Source: Bemisia tabaci (taxonomy: Eukaryota; Arthropoda; Insecta; Hemiptera; Aleyrodidae). Taken from it: DNA of 64,000 nucleotides. A program made the position numbers and the translations under genes. Of this stretch, positions 11,501-21,673 are shown in pieces. How positions within the stretch are numbered: position 1 is the stretch's first letter; the number at the start of each line of letters is the position of its first letter. A model generated the notes under the pieces. It did not search any database and had not been told where the DNA came from. It saw nothing but the letters and a program-made list of their open reading frames with translations. The stretch spans positions 63,959,345 through 64,023,344 of the forward strand of contig NC_092794.1 of assembly GCF_918797505.1 (NCBI RefSeq), read 5' to 3'.

Positions 11501-14500
11501 GAAATGACGCGTTTCTGGAAAATGTTGTGCACTATTTGGTAACCTTTATTTTTGCGCTTTTTCACGTGCTGTAATTCGTTTTCGAAAATATTTATCGCAA
11601 TTTTAAAATTCGGGAACGCTCGTGACGTCATTTTCCGAAAACGTAGGTCCTTGAAAACACAAAAAATGAACAGTGCGCTAAAACACAGTTTCAGCCACTT
11701 ACGACAAAATTACGAGGAGTTACATCAATTTGAAAGAAAAAAAATGGCAACTTTGAAAGGGCATATAGTTCAATTAGAGAGCGTTTGCGGGTATATGTGC
11801 ATGTGTAAAAATAGTCATATTTTGAGCCGAAAAATCAATCCTGAAAGTTAAGTCCGTTAACTTTCGGTCATCCTGTATAACTGACCTGCAACAAGTTGGA
11901 GAAATGTTGCTGGGTCCACACACTTTCGTGGGGAAAACAAAGTCGAGAAATTCCAAAAATTATAATTTATTATAGTAAAATTATATACGTTATAGATACC
12001 TCGGCGCGACTTCAACTTAATATTCCAATGCAAACTGCCTGAGCTGAACATTCTCCTTCCTCAGTTTTGTAACTCGTTAGAGTTAAAATTATTTGACTCC
12101 AATGGTATTTTTGGAATTTCTCGGCTTTGTTTTCCCCACGAAATGGTGTAGAATCAGCATAATTTCTGCCGTGCTAAGTAAGACCGCCGTAAATCCATTA
12201 AGATTTTCCCTCGTTTTTTTGAACTTAACACTGTATAAAATAAAAACTGTTGTACCCATGCACCTCAAATTTTCAGGTTAAGTTCTTGATAGTATTTGCG
12301 AGAGAATTTTGTAAAACCATTGTCCGAAGGTACACACATTTTTCTGCTATGATACATTGTTTCCAAAAATGCAAAATGGCGTTTACGGCATTTTTACGTT
12401 GCACGACAGATTTCTCCACTTTGTTACATACAGTTTCGGGCCATTCTTTTAAGCGCTCAGCCGATAGGCAGCGATTTTTGATTTTGACTTGCCTCTGAGT
12501 ACTAGTATACTAGTGCTAATGCGTTTAAATGGCGCACCAGCTCATCGATTTGTGGGCTTTTTTTTGGGGGGGGGGGTCCATTTTTAAAATAAATAAAGCT
12601 GTGAAAACTGTATTTTATGCTTTTAACGTAATGCGCAGGTAGTTTCGATCGTTTGTCTATAAGAAAATTTCTTAGCGGTAGAGTAATTCTTATCGAAATT
12701 GATCGTTGATCTTAAATGAAGCCTAAAAAAACGCGCCTGATGAGCTCAACGGTGAGCTCATTTTCGGGAAACAAAAATAAGCGTTTACGGTTTCCTTGGT
12801 AACCTTTGTTTGCTATCAGCTGATGTTTTATTTCCATTACCCAGCCAAGTAGACAGAGTTTATACTTCCTTTCTTCACTAAATACATTGACTAACACCTG
12901 AGTGCTTTTCTAATACGACAGTATTAGAACTTTCCCGCTTGTTTTAGGGTTTTTTCTCGTTTAACTAACCTGCTTGACTATTATCTTTCTTGAGAGCCTC
13001 CTGCTCCTCGTGCTGGAGGTTGATGAGATGCTGCATGAGATCATTGCGGGTGTGCTGGTTCTTGGCCCGCATCTTGGTGCACTCCCTGACGAGCGAGAAG
13101 AAGAAGTCGTCGACGGACTTGTCGATCCTCTTCCACTTGAGGAAGCGAACGAGGTTGAGGCCCATGGAGCGGAGGAGACTCCTCAGGAAGAAGATGTGCG
13201 ACTCCCGGAGGACGGTCTCGGTGGTCTTGCGGAACTCGGACTCGGGGTCTTGGATGGCGTCGCAGCGGAGCCCAAAGGCGCAGGTCCCGATGACGTCCAT
13301 GGCGAACTTCTTCATGACGTCCTTGACTTCGAACTCGGTGCCGGACTCGATGAGCCGGTCCAGGTGCCCCGTCAGCACCTTCTCGCACTCCATCATCAGC
13401 GGCCACATCGCTTTCATCTTGGCCCCGGAGAAGATCGGCGTCAGCTTCTGTCTGATCGCCCTCCATCTGTCCCATTCAAATACAGGGTTATTCAAAAGTC
13501 AAGCACCACTGACCATGAGGGGGGGGGGGGGGTTTAGCCATTTGAAATTTTTAGTTACCCCCCCCCCCATGCCCCCTGAGGGGGTCAAAAACTGGAGAGT
13601 AGCTAAAAAAGTTTTCCACTCGATATGAGGAAAAACGTCACAAACCGCAAGTTGATATCTTAATTAGAACTAAATTTATGGCCAGTGGTGCGTGACTTTT
13701 GAATAACCCTGTATATTCCCCAATCAGGGGCGGATCCAGCAATTCAGCAACAACGGATGCCCTCCTTTTAAACCTATGTTAAATAATCGATTCTTGTCGG
13801 GCACCTGGCCCCTCCAAGAATCGATATATTTTCATAGGTTTAAATGGGGGGGAAAAACAGTGTTGCCAATGTGCTGGATCCGCCAATATCCCAATCAGGA
13901 GAATTGAACATTCGGCGTATTTCTGTCAAACAGAGCTATGTGCATTATGACCTGAACCCTGTTAAGCATATATTTTTACGGGTCTCAGGACTCATGTCTC
14001 AATGCACATAGTTCCGTTTGGCAGAAATAAGTCCTATTCTGCCGTACTAAGGAAAAGCGCTGTATGAGCATTCGAGAGTTGTCAAGTTTCCTTCGATAAA
14101 ATGTTTATTTTTGAGGAAAATTATCAATATTTTTCCTTGAAATTTTCAGACTTTTTAGATTAAATTATGAAAAAAATCATCCGAGAAATTGGAAGAAAAA
14201 TATGCACAAATTTTCTTGAAAATTAGTGATTTTTCGAGGGGCATTTGGCAACGCCTGAAGGCCCATACGGCGTTTTTCCTTAGCACGGCAGTACTGCACT
14301 TCGCGAGCTAGAAAACATTTAGTGACAAAGTACTCGTAACACAAGTTTTAACCTCTTATAAATTGAACTATTTCTGCCAAACGGAACCAGAGGCAGGTGG
14401 GAAATAAGGGGTGTGCTCGTTAGTTGAGGACCGTAAGAGTGCAAGGGAATTATAAAACGCCAGTGACGTCAGCGGCAACGAAGCCGACTCCGTTGTCGAC

Positions 14501-17500
14501 TTTAACTTATGAGCCCTGTCTACAACGCTCTTTTCCCATTCCCACGGCTCATGAATGCCGCATTCAGTTGGCACATAGCTCTGTTTGGCGGAATGTAAAA
14601 TCCCGCTTTTCCATTTCTCCAGAAGGAATCACGCCCACTTTGACATGGTTTCTAATGCAGCTCTCTAGAGCACATCCCATCTTTCCTACTCGTCTTAAGT
14701 TCCGTTTGGCAGAAATACGTCCAATTTTGATAGCCTCACATGTATTGATACGGGAAATGAATGTCTGCCACCATGTAGGGTGTGCTGATTTGTAGCAGAC
14801 AACCATTTTCCATGTCTGTGCAGATTTTAATGGTCAAAACTTGTGTCACGAATTTGTCACAAAATATCAGCTGGCCCTCAGATCATTGGATTATGGCACA
14901 TACGGAGAAAATGGACCGCATCAAGCAGAAAAGGAACCAAACCACATCAGCTATTGTCATTTGGGAAATTTTATTTCTTACATGAAAACGGTTGTGTTGA
15001 TTTTTGTGCAAATTTCAGTGAATTTCCTGCATAGTACGAGGCAGGTTCTTTACAGGAATCCGCACAAACGCTCGCTTGTGAAAAATGTAATTTTCCCAGT
15101 GAAATGTGGCGATAGCTTATGTGGCTTGGTTCCTTTCTGCTAAACGCCCTAGTAAAAATTCGCAGTAGAATCTGTGTTCCAAAATACCATAGACCTAAAG
15201 CCGGCTGCAAGATTTCCAATAGCTTCTGTAGCCGGCTGTACAATTTCTTATAGCCTTTTATAGCTGATGGCAATTAAGCAACATCCAGACGATAAAGTTT
15301 ATGCTAAACGTTACTAAATACGGATACTAGGACTTAGTGAGTTTTTGGACTACCGCTCTCTTTTTGTGCCGTAGTATCTTGATATATCTTGCGAGGAAAG
15401 CTCCGTACTTTTGAAGGATGCCTGTCATTCTTATGATACTGTGCAATACCTCTGGTGTGAAATAGTTGCTTCAGACGCCGTGGCACACTGCGGCAGGCGG
15501 GCAGAGAGCGCGAAACGCGCATTGGCGCCTACAAACCTAACAAGGATACTTCACGCATTGCGCAATGCGTGAAGTATCCCTGTTAGGTTTGTAGGCGCCA
15601 GTGCGTCGCCGCTCCGCTTCGTGCTATTCTCTAATACTTAATCTCGCGGAGTCAGCGTTATTCAACTCATGATTTTGAAATGTTTGCACATCCTGTATGG
15701 ATTATTCTCATTTTAATTGATGAAAAAAATATGTTTTAAAGGAAATATAGCGTATGTTTTGCAAATATTAAGGTAGTTCCGTATCAAACTTAATGATTTC
15801 CAAAGCACACGAATCTCTACACAATTTCTTATAGGCTTTTATAGCCAATGGCGATAAAATGTAAAGCCCGGCGATAGGAATTATAGCCCGACTGTATCCT
15901 TTTTTTATAGCTTCGTATAGCCCGGCTATATGATTTGCTCCGCTTTCTACAGCCAGCTATATGATTTTCAATAGCCTTCTTCAGTCGGCTATATGAACTC
16001 CTATGGTATTTTGAAACGCAGCTCCTATCGCCAATTTTTACCAGGGCGTGGTATAAATAACGTTTGATTTGCCTCAACAATCCACATGCCTATCATTAAG
16101 TGTAGAAAAATGGATTTGAGGCAGGACATTTTTGCAGGGTTGTGGTATAGTTTTCCTGGCGTGAAATATCGTGAAAACCCACAAAAGTTTATTAAAAATT
16201 TCAAAAAATCATTTCTAAGGTAAGTAAAATCCGATCAATTACAAGCCAACAGTCAAGTTGACGTATCAATGAGATTCCAAACTATGAGTTCAGCCAATCA
16301 GCAAACGTCGTTTCCCTTGCTTGGCCTGGCTTCATCATCAGCGCTCGCCAAAGATACCTTTTCAACCTGCCCCATTTTTGGCATTTTATAAACGGGGTTA
16401 CTTTGCCATTTAGGGTTTAAAAAATCTGGGAAAATTCCTAGGAGCTTAGTTCACTCCATACTTTCAAGAAATGAATTTAAAAAAGTAGGTGCCCCGCCAT
16501 GTGCGGAAAGAGTTTAAAAACTTTTCTCGTTTAAAGTTTGATACATACTGACAGACAACAGCGTGGATACTCAAACATTCTCATGAAACTTTCTAAAATT
16601 CAGGTTGTGTCAATTAAACGATCGATTGTCTTATCAATCGACAAAGATCTGAAGAACTATATCTCAAAAAGAAACAATGAATACAGCCTTGATAGACTGC
16701 GGGCTGATTCTTAAAATCGATAGACAAAGCGATAGTCAAAGAAGACAAACTGAAAATGAAGTGATCCTACTAGTGGAAGCTGGTGGTTACAATGAGCTAA
16801 AGAGGTAAGTAATAAACTAACTAACGGTAACCTTTGAGAGATCCTTTCGCAACTCCATCATTTCCCCCCTTCTCAAGTAGCAGTGATCGCGATAAATAGC
16901 GATTTTATAGGTTGGTTATCGCGGTTAAATCGGTGGCAATATATTGAGATATTATCGCATTAAAAATTGCGATATATGGCGATTAAATTGCTACATATCG
17001 CAATTTTTGGTTCGATAAAATCGTGACCAATTTTCATCGATAAAATCGACATTAAATCGCGGCCATTTATCGTGATTTTTATTTAAAGAATATCGCAATA
17101 AATTGCGTCGGGCGATAAAAGCGCGATTTCATCCCGATAAGATCGAGGATAATCGCTCAAATGTTGATGATCCTGCTGATTTCATCGAAGATAGAATCGC
17201 AATGTATAGCGATTTTTCCGTTGAGAAATGCTACTTACCCAAGTAGCAGAGGTTGCAACAACTTGCAACAAAATCGTTTGATTCTTGCAACCAATAGATT
17301 GACGTGCAGATTGCCTACTCTCTCCCCCGAAGGAGCTATCATTGTTGGAACTAGTTGTAATAAGTTGAAACATGTTTTAACTTCAAAGTATTGCTGGTTG
17401 CCTATCTTTAGATTTTAAACATCTTTGGTTCAGCGCTTCTGCAATCTTAGCAGGTTGCAACTGTGTCTTCCGATCAGATCGCCGAAAATCGGCACTTATC

Positions 17501-18114
17501 GACCAAAAGTTGACCGAAAGTTGCAACTAATACCAACATTGTTTTAACTTGTTGCAACTTTTACATTGAAAAATGCTACTTGGGTAGGTTAGTCTATAAC
17601 AACCACCCGCTTTGACCAATAGGATCGCTTCATGTTTTTTATGTCTTCTTTATCTACGGCCATAACTATAGCAATTTCAATAATCAGTCCACTGATAAGC
17701 TCACGAAGCGAAAAAGCACGCTGAAAACATTACATACCTTTCCCCTTCTAGATTGAAGATGTGAGCATTGAGGGGGTCCAACCCTTCGTCGATATCAAAG
17801 CCATGATCCACGAAATGCGAGAAGTCTTTGATGAGGATGCGACGAAGCAGCTCCGGATCGCGAACGAGGAGGTACGGCCGTGACATTTTGTAAAATCCTC
17901 CGATTGGATGTGGTGCCAGCTCATTGTAAAACTTCTGCAGGGTCAGAGACTTTTGGATGGGGTAAAAAACGCAGTCTCGAGGGAAAGGGATGTAAGGCAA
18001 TCGCGATCCCTCTCTGCTCCAGGTTGTGTAGCTCCTGTAGTAGTGAATCACCAGGTAAACGAGGAACGCAATCAGCGAAAAGCAGGCGCTCAGCAAAAGT
18101 TCGTGGAAAACCAT
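8419..18114 (-). CDS. Cytochrome P450, CYP6-like (CYP3 clan), complete 5-exon gene (507 aa)
   Basis: Join of 17738-18114, 12970-13466, 10796-11023, 9811-10062 and 8419-8588 (minus). Phases 2, 1, 1 and 1 close exactly to 507 residues, the usual length of a microsomal P450. Motifs in order: N-terminal membrane anchor (about residues 6-25), helix C WRAIR (127-131), helix I GGFETT (310-315, Gly for the commoner Ala, still within consensus), helix K ETLR (368-371), PERF (419-422), and the haem loop FGDGPRSCIG (443-452) with ligand Cys450. Family knowledge: an ER-bound haem-thiolate monooxygenase that takes electrons from NADPH-P450 reductase. CYP6 members oxidise plant toxins, insecticides and endogenous lipids; the substrate here cannot be inferred. 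The start is the Met before the anchor. Intron 1 (4.3 kb) is full of TIR elements. I did not assign a subfamily name. Confidence 0.93.
9290..9660. repeat. Dispersed repeat in P450 intron 4, related to 45096-45480
   Basis: It shares AAAACGCCTTCA, GTATGCAACACG and ACATCCA with the inverted-repeat arm at 45096-45188. Downstream it shares diverged GCCGATGAAGT and AAATGTGG blocks with 45251-45400. The order and spacing match, so both are copies of one longer repeat. Confidence 0.55.
9811..10062 (-). CDS. P450 exon 4
   Basis: 252 nt, residues 368-451 plus one base. It carries ETLR, PERF and the haem-binding loop up to Cys450-Ile451. The acceptor is TTCACAG and the donor TATAG|GTAAGA. Confidence 0.92.
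10205..10490. mobile_element. Family M element, copy 1 (P450 intron 3)
   Basis: The ends CGAAACCACGCATCTTCAT and its inverse form TIRs of about 20 bp. The interior shares GTCAACTTAATTTCTTG and AGCAGAGATTTTGAAA with the copy at 55352. Confidence 0.65.
10796..11023 (-). CDS. P450 exon 3
   Basis: 228 nt, residues 292-367 plus one base. It carries the helix I proton-delivery motif GGFETT. The acceptor is CTTTGTCTCAG and the donor ACG|GTAAG. Confidence 0.92.
11408..11452. repeat. Short hairpin in P450 intron 2
   Basis: GGTAGGCAATTTTT and its complement are separated by 17 nt. It is probably the remnant or core of an inverted-repeat element. Confidence 0.6.
11917..12149. mobile_element. TIR element with 43-bp ends in P450 intron 2
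   Basis: The arms 11917-11960 and 12107-12149 are near-exact inverted repeats built on CGTGGGGAAAACAAAG. The non-coding interior is about 145 bp. Confidence 0.65.
12970..13466 (-). CDS. P450 exon 2
   Basis: 497 nt, residues 126-291 plus one base. It starts with the helix C WRAIRQKLTPIFSG block and is noticeably GC-richer than its surroundings. The acceptor GGGACAG|A lies only 16 nt from the end of a TA-flanked TIR element. The donor is GCAG|GTTAGT. Long plus-strand frames over this exon are antisense shadows. Confidence 0.92.
13483..13711. mobile_element. TA-flanked 229-bp TIR element abutting P450 exon 2
   Basis: The TIRs CAGGGTTATTCAAAAGTCA... and ...TGACTTTTGAATAACCCTG match over 29 bp with one difference. 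TA lies on both sides (13481-13482 and 13712-13713), the usual target duplication of Tc1/mariner-related elements. The interior has long G and C runs and no frame. The left edge is 16 nt from the splice acceptor of P450 exon 2. Confidence 0.8.
13730..13884. mobile_element. TIR element with GGCGGATCCAGCA ends (P450 intron 1)
   Basis: GGCGGATCCAGCAATTC at the left is mirrored by GTGCTGGATCCGCC at the right. An internal inverted pair centres on AGAATCGATA and TTTAAACCTATG. Confidence 0.6.
13911..14034. mobile_element. Family C short element, copy 1 (P450 intron 1)
   Basis: Inverted ends of the family (GTATTTCTGTCAAAC and GTTTGGCAGAAATA) with GCTATGTGCATTATGAC inside. Diverged compared with the copies at 21037, 28349, 37243 and 40267. 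Confidence 0.7.
14039..14291. mobile_element. Family D element, copy 1 (P450 intron 1)
   Basis: Ends CTGCCGTACTAAGGAAAA and TTTTTCCTTAGCACGGCAG, an AT-rich interior and no frame. It starts 5 nt after the preceding family C element. Confidence 0.75.
14361..14725. mobile_element. Family C long element, copy 1 (P450 intron 1)
   Basis: About 365 bp ending in TTTCTGCCAAACGGAAC and GTTCCGTTTGGCAGAAATACG. The interior has GACGTCAGCGGCAACGAAG and repeated internal AGCTCTGTTTGGCGGAA. It is homologous, in opposite orientation, to 31647-32016. Confidence 0.75.
14912..15147. mobile_element. Family A element, copy 2 (P450 intron 1)
   Basis: It begins GGACCGCATCAAGCAGAAAA and ends TGTGGCTTGGTTCCTTTCTGC plus TAAACG. 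The terminal GGTCCAA is missing exactly where family B copy 1 begins. Confidence 0.7.
15147..16046. mobile_element. Family B element, copy 1 (P450 intron 1)
   Basis: About 900 bp with CCCTAGTAAAAATT / AATTTTTACCAGGG ends. Subterminal blocks are rich in AGCCGGCT and TATAGCC. A central 76-bp palindrome lies at 15524-15599 (one mismatched pair). No coding frame; probably non-autonomous. Confidence 0.8.
15524..15599. repeat. 76-bp palindrome in family B copy 1
   Basis: Starts GGCGCCTACAAACCTAAC, centre TTGCGCAA, mirrored with one mismatch. Confidence 0.9.
16874..17235. mobile_element. AAGTAGCA-ended element made of iterated ATCGC/GCGAT motifs
   Basis: It starts CAAGTAGCAGTGATCGCG and ends GAAATGCTACTTACC. 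In between, ATCGC, GCGAT and CGATAAA recur on both strands many times, at irregular spacing. A fragment of the same family lies at about 22105-22160. Confidence 0.6.
17239..17583. mobile_element. AAGTAGCA-ended element with TTGCAAC repeats
   Basis: It begins CAAGTAGCAGAGGTTGCAAC and ends GAAAAATGCTACTTGGG. TTGCAAC/GTTGCAA recurs through the interior. It has the same ends as the preceding element but a different interior, and sits 4 nt after it. Confidence 0.55.
17738..18114 (-). CDS. P450 exon 1
   Basis: 377 nt, residues 1-125 plus two bases of Arg126. It encodes the hydrophobic anchor and the substrate-recognition N-terminal region, ending NLEGE. The donor is AAAG|GTATGT. Confidence 0.92.
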
Positions 18115-18362
18115 TGTGCCGCACGAATGGAGTTTAAAGTCGAAAAAGTCCTCTAGAGGTATGCAACATTAGAACAGAAATTGTTTTTCCCCTCTAAGTT
18201 TTATCAGAGAATAAATGCACGGACGTGGACACAGCTGCAAAGTGTTTCACGGGACTAAATAAAACGCACAAGAAACGAAACCCGGACGTCTGAGGAATGA
18301 GTGGATGTCAATATCTGCTAGTGTAACCAGGGAAAATTAAGGGACTCTGGACCCCTTTACGC
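18115..18362. other. Upstream region of the P450 gene
   Basis: Presumed promoter and 5' UTR on the minus strand. A weak TATA-like TGATAAAAC lies near 18200. No convincing initiator or other site was identified. Confidence 0.25.
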
Positions 18363-18363
18363 T

Positions 18364-18640
18364 ACACGGAAAAAATTAAATTGCTTATTTAACAATTCAA
18401 TTACTAAAAAAGTGACTGCAATGTTTCAATGTACATTTTACAACAAAAAATGCTACTTTAACACCCCCCGTGATTAAATTAGCTTACAACAGTGGCTAAG
18501 GTAGAATTTTTTTGTTATAAAATCTACGTTGAAACGTTGCAGTCACTTTGTTCAGCAATTAGAAATGGAATTTGCAGAATTGAATTTGATTTAGAATTTG
18601 TTTAAAATTAATAAATCAGCAATTTAATTTTTTCCGTGCA
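18364..18640. mobile_element. TIR element with ACACGGAAAAAATTAAATTGC-type ends
   Basis: The left ACACGGAAAAAATTAAATTG is mirrored by AATTTAATTTTTTCCGTGC. A second inner inverted pair (AGTGACTGCAATGTTTCAA and its complement) lies inside. It resembles family E ends with CGG for CTG. Confidence 0.75.
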
Positions 18641-21036
18641 ATTTTCCCCCAAAAATGTTCGTTTTGTGATCCAAAGGTTTACAGAATGGACCTCCCTTTT
18701 CTATGAAAAATGTTTGGCCATTTATTAGAACCCCTTCTCGCTATCCTTCTTTAAAGAGCCCTGGGAATACTCTCTGTGCCTATCACCAACTGGCGGAAAA
18801 GCTTTAATTCTTAACAAGACATTTTACAGTTTGAGCTTATGAAATCAGTGCTCTTGTTATTCCTACTTTTATTGTTAACTTTTATCTCAGTTGAGGATGG
18901 GCACATTCATTGGTTCTAAACATGTTTTCGCGTTTTCCCTGTATGTTTCATTTGCCCGGACTTTTAAACTCGATTTTAACTTTGAATTTAATCGTTAAAC
19001 GCGAGGGCTACCGCCCAGTATTCTTGGTTTATCACTTTTTCACTGAATCTGTTGGGAGGTTAATCCTCGATACTCACGAAATCTTTGATGTTCACGCACC
19101 AACTTCAGATCTAGATGTATTCGACAAAATAAACTCACGCTTAGTGTATTCAGGAAATAAATTCTTTTCACCGATTAATCGCACGATCAAGTTGCAACAT
19201 ACTTAAGCCCCGTGCGCATACTTGTCGATCAAGACGTAAGTCGCTTGATTGGCTCTTAACATGCGAAGTAGGATTGCCAGCTCGAATTGAATATTTATAG
19301 GCACGACTACTTGAAAATAGACGCCCGCTGAGCGGAGGTTATGACGGGCAACCTATCAACAAGGTAGATAATTAATTGTAGATAAACAAAGGTAAAATAA
19401 ATACTTGTAAGTACATGAATAATATTCCATTAGATAACGCACTGGCAGATTCTCTGACGTGCGGGAGATATTTACGTAGGGAGATCACTTGAATATTTTT
19501 GTCATTAGGGGCATATCTGTCAATTTTGGAAGTTTGGTACCTACCATGACCTCACGATGAAATGCTGAACTTGCGATGTCGAAAAAAGAGGAATAAGAAA
19601 ATAAAAAGTAAAGAATGTCAAACAGACCGTTAAAAATAACTTCTTACACATCGGAGGAAAGAATCTTGAACTATGTTACGGTGCGTTAGAAATGACGGGT
19701 TGGGAGGAGATCTTAGCGTGCAAACATGCAAATACGCGAAATTGGAAGTAATTTATGCGAAAAAATCCTTATAAATTAATAATTTATGGGCAAAAAACGA
19801 TGAAAGGGGAAAGGTCCCGGATCATCGTAGAGAATATAATGATGGGCAGGCACCTGACTTACTAGAAAGCCCTTATATGCGAATTCAGTGATATTATTGC
19901 GTATTTTAACGTTGAAACTACATTGCTGTGTCTCTAATTTTTGCTACGATTTCAAATGTTTAAAATGGTGTTAATTCATTTTTTGCCTGACATATATGGA
20001 GCAAAAGATCTGAGAAAATCACCCATAATTTAGGTGGAAATTATGATTGGTTCGCTCTTTGTGATCCACGTGAATTTCACTAACGCATTAATTCAATGAC
20101 AATTTTTTAAAGAATTATGTATCTATATTAAAAAGAGTATCACTACCGGATATTTTTGTATGGAAATACTGAAGATTTCGGTATGAGGTTCAAGGAAGAA
20201 TCAAGCAACATCTTAAAAAGTTCGTATAGTTGATTTCCTTTCATTATAGTCCGAGTAGAAAGGACATTTTCAACGTCGATAACTGGACTATTGAATTTTA
20301 TAGCTTCATCAGCGATTTGTCATTTAATTTATGGACAGAGGTACTCTTAGCCCCTATCTCCTCCCATACTTTATCTGTATTTTATTGCATTCGCCATACC
20401 TCTGTCATATGTAACCTATGCAAAGCAACAACGCCTTTCCCTTCATCCGCCTTATCACAGAACTGCGTTTTGAAGATACAGCGGGTAACTTAAGTGCATT
20501 CCTTTTGTGAATAACATGGGGCAAAACACATCAATATGCTACTACATTTACCCACAGTCATGTAACAGAATCGTACGCGGGGTGATACTTGTGTGTGTTT
20601 AGAAGTAACATAGGTACACATTCTGCAGTAGTGATGTTACATACCTTTAAATGTAATACATCGTTTCGCATGCAAAAATAGCATTGGAGTAGATTTACCG
20701 TAAATGTCGTTGGACAATCCCTTTGTTGCGGTTTTTGCCTTGAGTTAGGGACTCGGACAAAAGCCGCTCTGATTTTTCAATGTACCTATCGATGGACTGT
20801 TCTTGGAAACAAAATTTACCATTACCCATTTACCATTAGTAACCCATTTACCATTTCTCCTCCGAGAGAAATATGACAAATATCTACAGCCAAGGTGTTA
20901 AACAAACATATCAATTTTGAAACCGAAAATTGAGGTATTTTTCTGTCCGTCATCTTCATTGGTGTCATAGTGCCACATGCAGTACGCTGCGAATACTAAA
21001 AGCTAATATGTAGGGATTTTGACGGATCGATCATCA
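18641..21036. other. Intergenic DNA, no gene seen
   Basis: AT-rich. Short frames (for example plus 18910-19206 and 20230-20493) lack family motifs and splice-bounded structure. Confidence 0.4.
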
Positions 21037-21164
21037 TTTGGACGTATTTCTGTCAAACGGAACTATGTGCATTAAGACATGAACCCTGAGGCCCATAAGC
21101 ATACATGTATAACAGGGCTCACGTCATATTGCACATAGTTCCGTTTGACAGAAATACGTCCATT
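21037..21164. mobile_element. Family C short element, copy 2
   Basis: Well preserved: TTTGGACGTATTTCTGTCAA at the left, mirrored by TTGACAGAAATACGTCCA at the right. The interior is nearly a full palindrome. Confidence 0.8.
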
Positions 21165-21420
21165 TAAGGGAGAATGTGCTTAAAATACAGTATTGTCCTC
21201 CGTTTTTATAATCACTTCCCTTTTAAGCTTTTAAGCGCGCCATGCACATGGCAGGCTTTATTACGATCGCTAAGAACTCAACTGTTCGATATCTGCGGCT
21301 CGATTTTTGAATCGTTATCAAATTATCCTAATCGACGAATCCCTATCTTAGCAATGCTTTTTATTTACCATGGTTATTCGATATCAATTCAAAAATCGAG
21401 CCGCTGTATCGAGTCCCATT

Positions 21421-21673
21421 CTGCCGTCCTGAGGAAAAACGCCGTATGAGCCTTCAGGCGTTGCCGAATTTCCTCTGGCAAATCACCAATTTACAGGAAA
21501 ATTTGTGGATATTTTCCCGCCAATTTCTCGGATAATTTTGTTTGTAATTTGGTCTACAGTGTCTGAAAATTTCAAGGAAAAATATTCATAATTTTCCTCA
21601 GAAATAAGCATTTTATCCGTGGACGTTTGGCAACTCTCGAATGTTCATACGGCGTTTTTCCTTAGCACGGCAG
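21421..21673. mobile_element. Family D element, copy 2
   Basis: Ends CTGCCGTCCTGAGGAAAAAC and TTTTTCCTTAGCACGGCAG, with ACGCCGTATGA next to each end. Confidence 0.8.

Larger units (their letters stand above)
16711..17665. mobile_element. Family K element, copy 1, split by two nested elements (P450 intron 1)
   Basis: The left end has AAAATCGATAGACAAAG and GGTGGTTACAATGAGCTAAAG. The right end has CCAATAGGATCGCTTCATG and TCTTCTTTATCTACGG. The intact relative is at 30795-31005. The middle is displaced by the elements at 16874-17235 and 17239-17583. Confidence 0.6.

Noticed and set aside
12974..13628. Plus-strand frames of 187 and 212 codons over 12974-13628
   Set aside because: They are antisense shadows of the GC-rich P450 exon 2 (12970-13466), which has the conserved P450 motifs on the minus strand.
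15147..16046. Family B repeats as a possible CRISPR-like or gene array because of regularly repeated AGCCGGCT/TATAGCC blocks
   Set aside because: The blocks are imperfect subterminal repeats of a TIR element, and the host is eukaryotic.
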